Assembly (NCBI RefSeq): GCF_000718555.1 | Contig: NZ_JOAN01000009.1 | Coordinates: 136,783-200,782, forward strand | Direction: 5' to 3' | DNA length: 64,000 nt | Origin: Micromonospora chokoriensis | Lineage (GTDB): Bacteria > Actinomycetota > Actinomycetes > Mycobacteriales > Micromonosporaceae | In this document: piece by piece, positions 51,347 to 60,282 of the stretch | Numbering within the stretch: position 1 is the stretch's first letter | Layout of the letters: every line of letters begins with the position of its first letter | Notes under the pieces: generated by a model | The model's input: only the letters and a program-made list of their open reading frames with translations | Databases searched by the model: none | What the model was told of the DNA's origin: nothing | Position numbers and translations under genes: made by a program

Positions 51347-52222
51347 ATGGCCGAGACACAGCAGGCCACCACCCGCCCGGCCGCCCGACGCACCACCGCG
51401 AAGAAGACCGCCGCGGCGGAGCGGAACACTGCGGCGAGCCGGACCACCCCCGTGCGCAAGTCCACCGCGGCTGCCGCGAAGGCACCGGCCCGCAAGGCCG
51501 CCGGCGGGGCGGGTCGCGCCCCGGCCAAGAAGACCACCACGGCGGCGAAGAAGGCCCCCGCGAAGAAGGCCACGACCAAGACCACCGCCGCAGCCAAGAA
51601 GGCGCCGACGAAGAAGACCACCACCCGGACGACAACCGCCACCGCGAAGCGGGCCCCGGCGTCCGCGACCCGCAAGACCACCACCGCCGCCGCGAAGAAG
51701 ACCACGGGTACGGCGAAGAAGACCACAAGCGCCGCCAAGAAGACCGTGAGCGCGGCGAAGAAGACCACCGCCTCGGCTGCGCGTAAGACCACCGCCTCGG
51801 CGGCCAAGAAGACCACCGCCGCGGTGAAGGCTCCGGCGCGTAAGACCGCCACCGCGACGAAGGCCCCGGCGCGTAAGGCCGCGACCAAGGCGTCGGCCGC
51901 CAAGAAGACAGCGGCGAAGACGACAGCGGCGAAGACGACAGCGGCGAAGAAGACGGTAGCGGCGAAGAAGACCGCGTCCACCCGCCCCAGCGGCGGTGCC
52001 CGCAAGGCTGCGGCCAAGAAGGCCCCGGCCGCGAAGGCGACGGGCACCTCGTCGACCACCGCCCGCAAGGCGGCGGCGAAGAAGGCCCCGGCGAAGAAGA
52101 CCGTCGCGGCCAAGGCTCCGGCCCGCAAGGTGACCGCCCGCAAGTCGCCGGCCAGCCCGGCCGCCGCACGAGCCACCGCCCCAAGGAGCACGCGCAGCGC
52201 CGCCCGAAAGGCGACCGGCTGA
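51347..52222 (+). CDS. Histone H1-like Lys/Ala/Thr-rich DNA-binding protein
   Basis: A 291-residue protein composed almost entirely of Ala, Lys, Thr, Pro, Arg and Ser. AAKKT/APAKK/KAPARK repeats run from residue 15 to the end, like eukaryotic H1 tails and the C-terminal tails of actinobacterial HupB. No globular HU domain precedes the tail, so this is a tail-only protein. The DNA has many internal repeats, including GCGGCGAAGACGACA copies near 51910-51945. ATG 51347 follows AAGGAGGG. A nucleoid or RNA-binding role is inferred from composition. Confidence 0.82.
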   Translation: MAETQQATTRPAARRTTAKKTAAAERNTAASRTTPVRKSTAAAAKAPARKAAGGAGRAPAKKTTTAAKKAPAKKATTKTTAAAKKAPTKKTTTRTTTATAKRAPASATRKTTTAAAKKTTGTAKKTTSAAKKTVSAAKKTTASAARKTTASAAKKTTAAVKAPARKTATATKAPARKAATKASAAKKTAAKTTAAKTTAAKKTVAAKKTASTRPSGGARKAAAKKAPAAKATGTSSTTARKAAAKKAPAKKTVAAKAPARKVTARKSPASPAAARATAPRSTRSAARKATG

Positions 52223-52302
52223 GAGCGGGCCACCCCTCGCCGGGCGGATTTCTCGGCCGGTCACCGGAAGCGGATCACCCGTGGCGCTGTCAGGATTGAA
52301 CC

Positions 52303-53733
52303 GTGGTCATCCGACGCGTACTCGCGCCCCGCATCGACTTCGGCGCGTTGCGCCGCGAGCTCGGCCTGCCCGAGGACTTCCCGGCCGACGCCCAGCGTGA
52401 GGCGGACGAGGCGGCTGCGGCACCGCCGCAGCCGCCCGTCGACCGTACCGACATACCGTTCGTCACGGTCGACCCCGCCACCTCCCGCGACCTGGACCAG
52501 GCGATGCACCTCGCCCGCCGCCCGGGTGGGGGCTACCGGGTGCGGTACGCGATCGCCGACGTCGCCGCGCACGTCACCCCGGGTGGCGCGTTGGAGGCGG
52601 AGACCTGGCGGCGGGGGCAGACCATCTACCTTCCCGACGGAAACGTGCCGCTGCACCCGCGCACCCTCAGCGAGGGTGCCGCCAGCCTGCTGCCCGACGA
52701 TGACCGGGCCGCGGTGGTCTGGACCATCGACCTGGACGCCGACGGCGGCACCGTGGCCGTCGAGCTGGAACGTGCCCTGGTCCGCAGCCGGGCCAAACTC
52801 GACTACACCGGGGTGCAGGCGGCAGCCGACGCCGGGCGGCTCCCCGACCCGATCGCGTTGCTACCGGAGATCGGCGACCGACTGACCGCGCGCGGGTTGC
52901 GGCGCGGCGCCATCAACCTGCCGTTGCCCGAGCAGGATCTGGAGCCCGACGGTGAGGGTTGGCGGCTGGTGCTGCGGGCCCCGGCGACCATGGAAGAGCA
53001 CAACGCGCAGATCTCCCTGCTGACCGGGATGGCCGCCGCCGACATCATGCTGGCCGGGCGGGTCGGCCTGCTGCGGACCATGCCGGCACCGAAACCGGAG
53101 GCGGTGCAGCGGCTCCGTGCCGCCGCCGCGCCGCTGGGCGTGCACTGGCCGGACGACGCGGGCCCGGGTCAGGTCATCGCTGGTCTGGACGCCGCCCAGC
53201 CGCGCGCCGCCGCGTTCATCGACCAAGCGGCCGAGCTGATGCGCGGCGCCGCGTACACCGCCTTCGACGGGGAGCTGCCGGAGCAGCCGGAGCATGGTGG
53301 CGTGGCTGCCGCGTACGCCCATGTGACGGCACCGTTGCGGCGCCTGGCCGACCGGTACGCCACCGAGGTCTGCCTGGCCCTGCACGCGGGCCAGGCGGTG
53401 CCCGACTGGGCCCGCGCCGCGCTGCCCCGACTGCCCGAGGTGATGGCGAGCACCGACCGGACCGCCTCGGCTGCCGCTCGTGGTGCCGTCGAGCTGGCCG
53501 AGGCAGCGGTGCTGGAGCACCGGGTGGGCGAGAGCTTCGATGCCGCCGTCCTCGACGTCGACGCCCCGCCCAACGGCAAGTCCCGGCCCCGACCACCCGG
53601 CGGCACCGTCGCGCTGGACGCCCCACCGGTACGTGCCCGCTGCCTCGGCCAACTGCCGCTCGGCGAACGGGTCCGGGTCCGCCTGGTCACCGCCGACCCG
53701 GCGGCCCGGACCGTCCTGTTCGAGCTGGCCTGA
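52303..53733 (+). CDS. RNB-domain ribonuclease
   Basis: A 476-residue protein. The RNB catalytic signature appears as VDPATSRDLDQAMHLARR (about residues 63-80): Asp, Asp and Asp are in place but the fourth Asp of the RNase II D-x5-D-x-D-D site is Gln. Downstream blocks (YAIADVAAHVTPGG; PLHPRTLSEGAASLLPDDDRAAVVW; AYAHVTAPLRRLADRYA) match RNase II/R. The usual cold-shock and S1 domains are absent or reduced. Exoribonuclease activity is plausible. GTG 52303 is used. Confidence 0.88.
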   Translation: MVIRRVLAPRIDFGALRRELGLPEDFPADAQREADEAAAAPPQPPVDRTDIPFVTVDPATSRDLDQAMHLARRPGGGYRVRYAIADVAAHVTPGGALEAETWRRGQTIYLPDGNVPLHPRTLSEGAASLLPDDDRAAVVWTIDLDADGGTVAVELERALVRSRAKLDYTGVQAAADAGRLPDPIALLPEIGDRLTARGLRRGAINLPLPEQDLEPDGEGWRLVLRAPATMEEHNAQISLLTGMAAADIMLAGRVGLLRTMPAPKPEAVQRLRAAAAPLGVHWPDDAGPGQVIAGLDAAQPRAAAFIDQAAELMRGAAYTAFDGELPEQPEHGGVAAAYAHVTAPLRRLADRYATEVCLALHAGQAVPDWARAALPRLPEVMASTDRTASAAARGAVELAEAAVLEHRVGESFDAAVLDVDAPPNGKSRPRPPGGTVALDAPPVRARCLGQLPLGERVRVRLVTADPAARTVLFELA

Positions 53734-53838
53734 CCGGGCTGCCCTGCCAAGCGGGGCGGTCTGCGCCGGCACGGGCAGCGGGGATTCTCACAGCGCTCGG
53801 CGCTGCTGCCGGGCCGAGCGGTTTGCGAGGATGAGGTC

Positions 53839-54537
53839 ATGGCATACGACGCGAGCACGCTGCCCGACGTGTCCGGGCTGACGGTCGGCATCATCGGTGG
53901 CACCGGCGACCAGGGGCGGGGCCTCGCCTACCGGTTCGCGCGGGCCGGTCAGACGGTGCTGATTGGATCCCGGTCGGCCGAGCGGGCCGCCGAGTCCGCG
54001 GCCGAGATCGCCGCCCTGCCCGGCGTGCCGGCCAGCGGCAGCGTCACCGGCGCGACCAACGACGAGGTGGCGCGACGAAGCGACGTGGTCATCATCGCGG
54101 TGCCGTGGGACGGGCACGCCGCCACCGTCGCCGCCCTCGCCGAGCCGCTCGCCGGCCGGATCGTCGTCGACTGCGTCAACCCGCTCGGCTTCGACAAGCA
54201 GGGCCCGTACGCGCTGACCGTCGCCGAGGGCAGCGCCGTGCAGCAGGCCGCCGCGTTGCTGCCCGACTCCCGGGTGTGCGCGGCGTTCAACCACGTCAGT
54301 GCTCCGCTGCTGGCCGACCCCGAGGTCGACCGGATCGACCTGGACGTGCTGATCTGCACCGAGGACCGCGAGCTGGTCGACGTGGTCGGTGCGCTCGCCG
54401 CCCGGATCCCCGGCATGCGGGGCATCTACGCCGGCCGGTTGCGCAACGCCCACCAGATCGAGGCGTTCACCGCCAACCTGATCGCCATCAACAAGCGCTA
54501 CAAGGCACACGCCGGCATCCGCGTCACCGACCTCTAG
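53839..54537 (+). CDS. npdG: F420-dependent NADP oxidoreductase (NADPH-dependent F420 reductase)
   Basis: A 232-residue enzyme that passes hydride between F420 and NADP. The dinucleotide motif GIIGGTGDQGRGLAYRFARAGQTVLIGSRS (residues 18-47, in overlapping parts) has the S-R-S that binds the NADP phosphate. VVIIAVPWDGH, FNHVSAPLL and the C-terminal RLRNAHQIEAFTANLIAINKRY match the NpdG/Fno family. Actinomycetes use it to supply F420H2 for reductases. ATG 53839 is the only start without truncating the motif. Confidence 0.94.
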   Translation: MAYDASTLPDVSGLTVGIIGGTGDQGRGLAYRFARAGQTVLIGSRSAERAAESAAEIAALPGVPASGSVTGATNDEVARRSDVVIIAVPWDGHAATVAALAEPLAGRIVVDCVNPLGFDKQGPYALTVAEGSAVQQAAALLPDSRVCAAFNHVSAPLLADPEVDRIDLDVLICTEDRELVDVVGALAARIPGMRGIYAGRLRNAHQIEAFTANLIAINKRYKAHAGIRVTDL

Positions 54538-54596
54538 GCGGACGTGCCCACGCCCAGGGGCCGGCGAATCCGCCGGCTGACACGTACGGTCGGGCC

Positions 54597-55130
54597 ATGA
54601 GCACCGACGACGGTGTGCGGGTCTGGCTCCGCCGGCAAGGAGCTGAGCGGATCGCGCACCCCGGGGGCAACCTGTACGCCCACCTGTGCCGAGTCAGTGA
54701 ACGACTCGCGCTGCTTGGCTGCGGCAGTGACGTGCAGGCCGCGGGCCTGACCCATGCCGTCTACGGCACCGACGGGTTCGACCTCGCCCTGCTTGATCGG
54801 GCCGATCGTGCGGTGCTCCGGGATCTCGTTGGTGCCGACGCCGAGGAGCTTGTCTATCTCTACGGTGCCTGTGACCGTGGCCGCAGCTGGCGGGAGCTGG
54901 CACAGACCGGCCAGGTCTTCGACCGCTTCGTAGGTCAGGTGAGAACGCCGGATGCGGCTCACCTTCGGTCACTCATGGACCTGAGCATCGTCAACGAACT
55001 GGACGTCATCGAGCACGATCCCGCGGTGGCGGACCGGTACGGCGCCTACTTCCGGGACCTGTTCGCCTCCTGGGTGTCACTGGCCTCCGAGCAGGTCATC
55101 CGCGATGCGCAGCGGGTCTTGCGGCCGTGA
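54597..55130 (+). CDS. DUF6817-type protein
   Basis: A 177-residue protein. It contains HPGGNLYAHLCRVSERLALLGC, then AGLTHAVYGTDGFDLALL and DRGRSWRELA, the pattern of DUF6817-type proteins that are related to HD-domain folds; the spaced His residues (HPGGN, AH, TH) could bind metal. ATG 54597 is chosen; frames upstream are not protein-like. The stop overlaps the CoaD-like gene by GTGA, so the two are coupled. Confidence 0.75.
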   Translation: MSTDDGVRVWLRRQGAERIAHPGGNLYAHLCRVSERLALLGCGSDVQAAGLTHAVYGTDGFDLALLDRADRAVLRDLVGADAEELVYLYGACDRGRSWRELAQTGQVFDRFVGQVRTPDAAHLRSLMDLSIVNELDVIEHDPAVADRYGAYFRDLFASWVSLASEQVIRDAQRVLRP

Positions 55131-55591
55131 CACCCGAACCATCGGCAGGGCCACGTTCGTCGGCACGCACCCCCGGTCGCCTACTGGTGCGCGCCGTCTA
55201 CCCCGGCAGCTTTGATCCCTTCACTCCTGGGCATGTGAATGTGGTGAAGCGGGCACGTGCCCTCTTCGATGAAGTGGTGGTGCTTGTCGCGGTCAACAGC
55301 GTCAAGCATCCGGACACCGACGAGGAGGAGCGCGCGGCCGCCGTCCGGGCCATTCTGCCGGTCGACTGGACCTCCGTCACCGTCGTGGCCTGGAGCGGGT
55401 TGACCTCCACCTACTGCCGACGCCATGACGTGGGAGTGATCGTCCGCGGCGTACGTAACACCACCGACCTTCAGGCCGAATACCAGCTCGCCGCGATGAA
55501 CCAGTCGCTGGGCGTCCCCACGGTATTCCTGCCTGCGCAGGCCGACCTGGCCGCGGTGTCGTCGACTGCGGTGCGCGCGCTGAGGACGTGA
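55127..55591 (+). CDS. CoaD-like nucleotidyltransferase
   Basis: A 154-residue protein of the phosphopantetheine adenylyltransferase fold. VYPGSFDPFTPGHVNVV holds a T-x-G-H site, with Pro where most CoaD proteins have Asn. VIVRGVRNTTDLQAEYQLAAMNQSLGVPTVFLP and VSSTAVRAL match the substrate and nucleotide regions. A ~20-residue N-terminal extension is added and the usual ~25-residue C-terminal helix is missing. GTG 55127 overlaps the DUF6817 stop; GTG 55187 would remove the extension. Probably a paralogue of the housekeeping CoaD with a changed substrate. Confidence 0.8.
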   Translation: MTPEPSAGPRSSARTPGRLLVRAVYPGSFDPFTPGHVNVVKRARALFDEVVVLVAVNSVKHPDTDEEERAAAVRAILPVDWTSVTVVAWSGLTSTYCRRHDVGVIVRGVRNTTDLQAEYQLAAMNQSLGVPTVFLPAQADLAAVSSTAVRALRT

Positions 55592-55829
55592 CCTTCGTCC
55601 ACCCGGCCGCAGACCGCCGGACAGGGGAGAACCCTCACCGGCCACAGCGTGCGGTCATCGGTTGCTGAGTCCGGCCTTCATCGTCGAGGTCGGCCTCCAT
55701 CGCCGTAGGGGCAGGACGGGTGGTCGGTGACCGCGGCACCTTGCTGCTCGACGCTGGCCCGGCGTGACCGGGCCGTCCCGGTGAACGCTGCACCGGTCTG
55801 ACCAGGAGGAATGGTCGCCCCCGACGTGC

Positions 55830-57080
55830 TCACGTTCGTCGGTGGTAGTGGTTGCGGCGGGGGAGTTGTGTGGGGTCGAGCCAGGCGGGCGGGATGAACT
55901 CAGGGTGGCCGTCTCCGCCGAGTCGCACGGTCCAGTCGCTGTGGTGGAGGTGTCGGTGATGGTGGCCGCAGAGCAGCACCGCGTTGTCGAGGCTGGTCGG
56001 GCCGCCGTCGGCCCAGTGCCGGATGTGGTGGGCGTCGCACCAGCGGGGCGGACGGTCGCAGCCCGGGAACGCGCAGCCGCGATCGCGCAGGACGAGGGCG
56101 CGGCGGAGGGGCCCGGTGATGAGGCGTCGTTGCCGGCCGACGTCGAGTGGTTGGCCTGCGCCACCGAGGATGGCGGGGAGGACGGAGGCGTCGCAGGCGA
56201 GGCGGCGCACGGTGTCGGGGGTGAGCTGCAGGCCGGTGTCGAGGGCACCGCTGCCCAGCTGTCGGGTCAGCTCGTCGTAGCTCGTGGTGACGACGACCTG
56301 GGCGACGTCACCGCCGTGCTCGGGTAGGTCGCCGGTGCGCAGGGCGATTCGGCAGACGTCGGCAAGGGCGTCGTGGCGACGTTGGCCCGGGGTGCGGGTG
56401 TCGTCCGGGCCGGACGGTGCTGTCAGCGGGTCGATGGCGGCGCGGAGCGCGGCGGCGGCTTCGGTGTCGAGGATGCCGGTGAGTCGGAGTCGCCCGTCGG
56501 GCTGTTCGTTGAAGGTGACGTGCCGGTCGCGTGCGGCCCGCGACTCGGCCGCCCGCAGCGCGGCGTCGGCGGCAGCGTCGGCAACCTCGGGGGCGACGTG
56601 GTCGAGGATGCGGGTGCCGAGTTTGCGCAGCAGGCTGGCGTCGAACTGGGCTGCCCAGTCGACGAGGACGCCGACGGCCTTGTCAGCCGCTTCAGGCCCC
56701 GCGGTGGCGTGCACGGTGGTGACGGTGTCGGCGATGACACGGACCTGCTCCACGTCGACCGCCCCGCCGGTCAACGCATCGCGCACCCCGGGCGGCGCGG
56801 TGTCGAGGGTCGCGGCAAGCTCGACCAGGCGGCGGGCGGCACCGACCCCGAGACGTAACCGGTCGCGCAGCCACACTGCCGTCGAGGATGCGCCCTGCGC
56901 GGTCGCGGTGCCGCGGCCGTCCACCTCGCGTACCAGGGTCAGTTTGACCGCCGCGAGGCGTTGCTCAAGGCGGTGTGCGACGTGGAGCGCGGTGATCAGG
57001 TCATGCTCGGTGAGGGCCCAAGGGGCGGCACTGGTGCAGGCGGCGACCGCGTCGTCTGCCAGCGCCAACTCCTCAACCAT
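55830..57080 (-). CDS. DUF222 protein with C-terminal HNH nuclease domain
   Basis: A 416-residue protein. The N-terminal two-thirds are the DUF222 domain (helical; LRDRLRLGVGAARRLVELAATL; RHVTFNEQPDGRLRLTGILDTEAAAALRAAID). The C-terminal HNH reads RDRGCAFPGCDRPPRWCDAHHIRHWADGGPTSLDNAVLLCGHHHRHLH (in parts), with zinc Cys pairs and the H-H...N...H set. The 13E12-type family is highly repeated in actinobacteria. A role in mobile DNA is often assumed but unproven. Confidence 0.92.
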   Translation of the reverse strand: MVEELALADDAVAACTSAAPWALTEHDLITALHVAHRLEQRLAAVKLTLVREVDGRGTATAQGASSTAVWLRDRLRLGVGAARRLVELAATLDTAPPGVRDALTGGAVDVEQVRVIADTVTTVHATAGPEAADKAVGVLVDWAAQFDASLLRKLGTRILDHVAPEVADAAADAALRAAESRAARDRHVTFNEQPDGRLRLTGILDTEAAAALRAAIDPLTAPSGPDDTRTPGQRRHDALADVCRIALRTGDLPEHGGDVAQVVVTTSYDELTRQLGSGALDTGLQLTPDTVRRLACDASVLPAILGGAGQPLDVGRQRRLITGPLRRALVLRDRGCAFPGCDRPPRWCDAHHIRHWADGGPTSLDNAVLLCGHHHRHLHHSDWTVRLGGDGHPEFIPPAWLDPTQLPRRNHYHRRT

Positions 57081-57168
57081 GACCCGACACTAGAACAGGC
57101 GTACGACACTTTCAGTGGCCGAGATCGATTGATCCGCCGACGATCTCGGCTGGTTGGTAGGGCTCGCC

Positions 57169-57253
57169 GGCGTGATCCACTCCGGTTCAGTGATATCGGG
57201 GTGTCTCGGTGTCAGGGACACCCGGACTTCGGCAACACCGAGTGGATCACGCC
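57169..57253. repeat. Dispersed palindromic element, copy A
   Basis: GGCGTGATCCACTC (57169-57182) pairs perfectly with GAGTGGATCACGCC (57240-57253); inner sequence pairs partially (GTGATATCGGGGTGTC against GGGACACCCGGACTTCGG). Its left arm (37 bases) matches the right arm of the 62.2-kb element at 29 of 37 positions after reverse complementing. It lies downstream of panB and upstream of the HNH gene, so it may act as terminator. Confidence 0.7.
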
Positions 57254-57276
57254 GTGTGATCAGGCCGCTGTCCGGA

Positions 57277-58122
57277 CTAGAAGGTGTGTTCGGCGGCGGG
57301 GAATTCGCCGCCGCGCACCTCGTCAGCGAAGCGGCGGGTGGCGTCGGTGAGGGCGCCGGCCAGGTCCGCGTACCGCTTGACGAAGCGTGGCGCCTTGCCC
57401 GTCCGTAGCCCGGCCATGTCCTGCCAGACCAGCACCTGCGCGTCGGTGTCCGGGCCCGCGCCGATGCCCACCGTGGGGATCGGCAGTTCGTGGGTGATCC
57501 GCTTGGCGACCTCACCGGGCACCATCTCCAGCACCACCGCGAACGCACCCGCCTCGGTCACCGCCCGCGCATCGGCGAGCACCTCCTCGGCGGCGTCGCC
57601 TCGGCCCTGCACGCGGTAGCCGCCCAGGGTGTGCTCGCTCTGCGGCGTGAAGCCGATGTGCGCCATCACCGGGATGCCGGCGCCGACGATCGCGGCGATC
57701 TGCGCGGCGTTGCGGCGGCCACCCTCCAACTTCACCGCGTGACAGCCGCCCTCCTTCATGAACCGGACGGCGGTACGCAGCGCCTGCGCCGGACCCTCCT
57801 CGTACGAGCCGAACGGCAGGTCACCGACGATCAGCGCCTGCCGGGTCGCCCGCACCACGGCCCGTACCAACGGAAGCAGCTCGTCGGCGGTGATCGGCAG
57901 AGTCGTCTCGTAGCCGAACACGTTGTTCGCGGCCGAGTCGCCGACCAGCAGCACCGGAACACCGGCCTGGTCGAAGATCGACGCCGTGTACTGGTCGTAC
58001 GAGGTGAGCATCGGCCACCGCTCGCCACGCTCCTTGGCGGCCATCAGGTCGCGGGTGCGGACCCGTCGAGTGGCCGGGCCGCCGTACAACGCGGTCACCT
58101 CGTTCGGAGTGGACTCCACCAT
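57277..58122 (-). CDS. panB: 3-Methyl-2-oxobutanoate hydroxymethyltransferase (PanB)
   Basis: A 281-residue enzyme of pantothenate synthesis: it adds a hydroxymethyl group from methylene-tetrahydrofolate to alpha-ketoisovalerate. [39 protein letters not shown] and [32 protein letters not shown] carry the metal Asp and catalytic Glu/Lys regions; [12 protein letters not shown] and [24 protein letters not shown] are the later conserved blocks. ATG 58122 is used with GGGAGACAGAA upstream. Synteny with glnA2 and nadE resembles mycobacteria. Confidence 0.96.
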   Translation of the reverse strand: MVESTPNEVTALYGGPATRRVRTRDLMAAKERGERWPMLTSYDQYTASIFDQAGVPVLLVGDSAANNVFGYETTLPITADELLPLVRAVVRATRQALIVGDLPFGSYEEGPAQALRTAVRFMKEGGCHAVKLEGGRRNAAQIAAIVGAGIPVMAHIGFTPQSEHTLGGYRVQGRGDAAEEVLADARAVTEAGAFAVVLEMVPGEVAKRITHELPIPTVGIGAGPDTDAQVLVWQDMAGLRTGKAPRFVKRYADLAGALTDATRRFADEVRGGEFPAAEHTF

Positions 58123-58311
58123 TTCTGTCTCCCTTCCTCGAGGCCGCCTGCGCGGTCCCCGGGTGCTGTCGCGATCGTCGCACCGCGGGACGGGGTGACG
58201 GCAGGGATCAGTGCAAGATGTCACTCCGCCAGCACGCGGCGGCCGCGCCGCGAGGGCACCGCGCGGCGGTGCCGGGCCGCGTCACCAACCCGGCACCCCC
58301 AGGTGTACGGC

Positions 58312-60069
58312 TCAGCCGTGCTCGCGCCACCGGTTGGTGATCGGCAGCCGGCGGTCCCGGCCGAACGCCTTCATGGAGATCTTCGTGCCCGGCGCCGACT
58401 GCCGTCGCTTGTACTCGGCGGTATCCACCAGCCGCAGCACCTTGTCCACCACCGCCGGGTCGTGACCCGACTCGACCAGCCCGTCGCGGCCGAGGTCACC
58501 GTCGACGTAGCCGATCAGGATCGGGTCCAGGACGTCGTACTCGGGAAGGTTGTCGCTGTCGAGTTGCCCCGGGCTCAGCTCGGCGCTCGGCGGCTTGCCG
58601 ATCGAGTTCTCCGGGATCGGAGCGGTCTCACCGCGCCGGGCCGCGTCCGTGTTGCGCCACTTCGCGAGCCGCCAGATCAGCGTCTTCCAGACGTCCTTGA
58701 CCGGGTTGAAGCCACCCACCGAGTCGCCGTACAGGGTGGAGTAGCCGACCGCCAGCTCGCTCTTGTTGCCGGTGGTCAGCACCAGGTGGCCCTCCTGGTT
58801 CGACAGCGCCATCAGGATCACGCCACGGACCCGGGCCTGCAGGTTCTCCACGGCCACGCCCGAGAGCGACAGGTTGGCCAGGAAGCCGTCGACCATCGGC
58901 TGGATCGGCTCGACGCGGTAGTCCAGGCCGGTGCGCTTGGCCAGGTCGGCGGCGTCCTCCCGGGAGTGCTCGGAGGAGTGCTGGCTGGGCAGCGACACCC
59001 CGACCACCCGCCCCGGCCCCAGGGCGTCGACGGCCAACGCGGCGACCACCGCCGAGTCGATGCCACCGGAGAGACCGAGCACGACCGAGGGGAACCGGTT
59101 CTTGTTGACGTAGTCGCGCAGCCCCAGCACCAGCGCCTGCCACACCTCGGCCTCGTCCGCCACCGGCTCGATCAGCCCGCCCGTGGCGGCCGGGCCGGAC
59201 GGCGCAGACGGAATGCCGTCAAGCGTGCGGTGCACGATCCGCATCCCGTCGGCCACGGTCTCGGGGGACGGCGGGGCACCGGCGGCCGGCAGCTCGACGT
59301 CGTGCACGAGCAGGTGTTCGACGAACTGCGGCGCCCGGGTGAGCAGCTCACCGTCGGCGGTCACGATCATCGAGTCGCCCTCGAAGACCAGCTCGTCCTG
59401 GCCGCCGATCATGTTGACGTACGCGACGGTGGCGCCCGCCTCGGCGGCCCGGCGGCGGACCAGCGGCAGCCGGATGTCGTCCTTGTTCAGCTCGTACGGC
59501 GAGCCGTTGATGTTGACGACCAGGCCGACGCCCGCCCGCCGGGCGGCGGCGAACGGACCGCCGGCCTGCCACAGGTCCTCGCAGATGGTCAGCGCGACGT
59601 CCACGTCGCCGATCCGCACCACGGTCAGGGTGTCGCCGGAGACGAAGTACCTGTCCTCGTCGAAGACCCCGTAGTTGGGCAGGTGGTGCTTGAAGTAGCG
59701 GGCGGCCACTACGCCCCGGTGCAGCAGCGCGGCGGCGTTGCGGGCACCTCGGCCCGGCTCGGCGTCCCCGCTGACCTGCGGAGGCCCGTCGGCGTCCAGG
59801 TAGCCGACCACGACCGGCACCTCGCCGAGGCCGTCGGCGGCCAGGTCGGCGGCCAGCCGCTCGACGGCGGCGCGGGACGCGGCGACGAAGGAGCGCCGGA
59901 AGACCAGGTCCTCGACCGGGTACCCGGTCAGCATCATCTCCGGGAAGAGCACCAACTGGGCACCGGCATCGGCGGCCTGGCGAGTCCAGCTGCGGACCAG
60001 ATCGGCGTTTCCGGCGAGGTCGCCGACGCTCGGGTTGACCTGGGAAAGGGCGAGACGCAGGGTGGGCAT
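58312..60069 (-). CDS. nadE: Glutamine-dependent NAD+ synthetase
   Basis: A 585-residue two-domain enzyme. The N-terminal nitrilase-type glutaminase has Glu44 in LFPEMMLTGYP, Lys in YFKHHLPNYGVFDE and Cys in ALTICEDLW. The C-terminal synthetase has the PPi loop GLSGGIDSAVVAALAVDALG and HSREDAADLAKRTGLDYR. It converts deamido-NAD+ to NAD+ with ATP and glutamine. ATG 60069 is chosen as the first in-frame ATG. It is divergent from glnA2, and a GlnR-like box lies between them, which fits the nitrogen-linked substrate. Confidence 0.96.
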   Translation of the reverse strand: MPTLRLALSQVNPSVGDLAGNADLVRSWTRQAADAGAQLVLFPEMMLTGYPVEDLVFRRSFVAASRAAVERLAADLAADGLGEVPVVVGYLDADGPPQVSGDAEPGRGARNAAALLHRGVVAARYFKHHLPNYGVFDEDRYFVSGDTLTVVRIGDVDVALTICEDLWQAGGPFAAARRAGVGLVVNINGSPYELNKDDIRLPLVRRRAAEAGATVAYVNMIGGQDELVFEGDSMIVTADGELLTRAPQFVEHLLVHDVELPAAGAPPSPETVADGMRIVHRTLDGIPSAPSGPAATGGLIEPVADEAEVWQALVLGLRDYVNKNRFPSVVLGLSGGIDSAVVAALAVDALGPGRVVGVSLPSQHSSEHSREDAADLAKRTGLDYRVEPIQPMVDGFLANLSLSGVAVENLQARVRGVILMALSNQEGHLVLTTGNKSELAVGYSTLYGDSVGGFNPVKDVWKTLIWRLAKWRNTDAARRGETAPIPENSIGKPPSAELSPGQLDSDNLPEYDVLDPILIGYVDGDLGRDGLVESGHDPAVVDKVLRLVDTAEYKRRQSAPGTKISMKAFGRDRRLPITNRWREHG

Positions 60070-60187
60070 GTCCTCATCTTGCCCCAGCCCCCTCGGGAGA
60101 ATTCGTACCCTCGGACGAGATTGCCGCCACCTGCGGTGGCAGGCGCTCGGCGGACGGGACGTGAGAGGACGGCCGGCGGCAGTTCGC

Positions 60188-60203
60188 GTAACGTCTGCGT
60201 AAC
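60188..60203 (+). promoter_or_regulatory. Possible GlnR box upstream of glnA2
   Basis: GTAAC (60188-60192), six bases, GTAAC (60199-60203) matches the GlnR half-site pattern gTnAC-n6-GnAAC described in Streptomyces and mycobacteria for nitrogen regulation. It lies 80 bases before the glnA2 start and 119 bases upstream of nadE. Only two half-sites are visible. Confidence 0.45.
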
Positions 60204-60282
60204 CAGGCCCGGGAACACTGGGCGATCAGGCCGGGTGCAGCCCGGCCAAGACGGACAAAGAGTGTCGCGAGGGGTTGGGGAA

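Noticed and set aside
51347..52222. CRISPR-like or satellite repeat array
   Set aside because: Repeats are codon-level Lys/Ala/Thr repeats without regular spacers; they encode the histone-like protein.
57490..60282. Long N-terminal extension in frame with glnA2 (over 900 codons)
   Set aside because: It runs antisense to panB and nadE and has no domain; GTG 60283 gives the family-length GlnA2.
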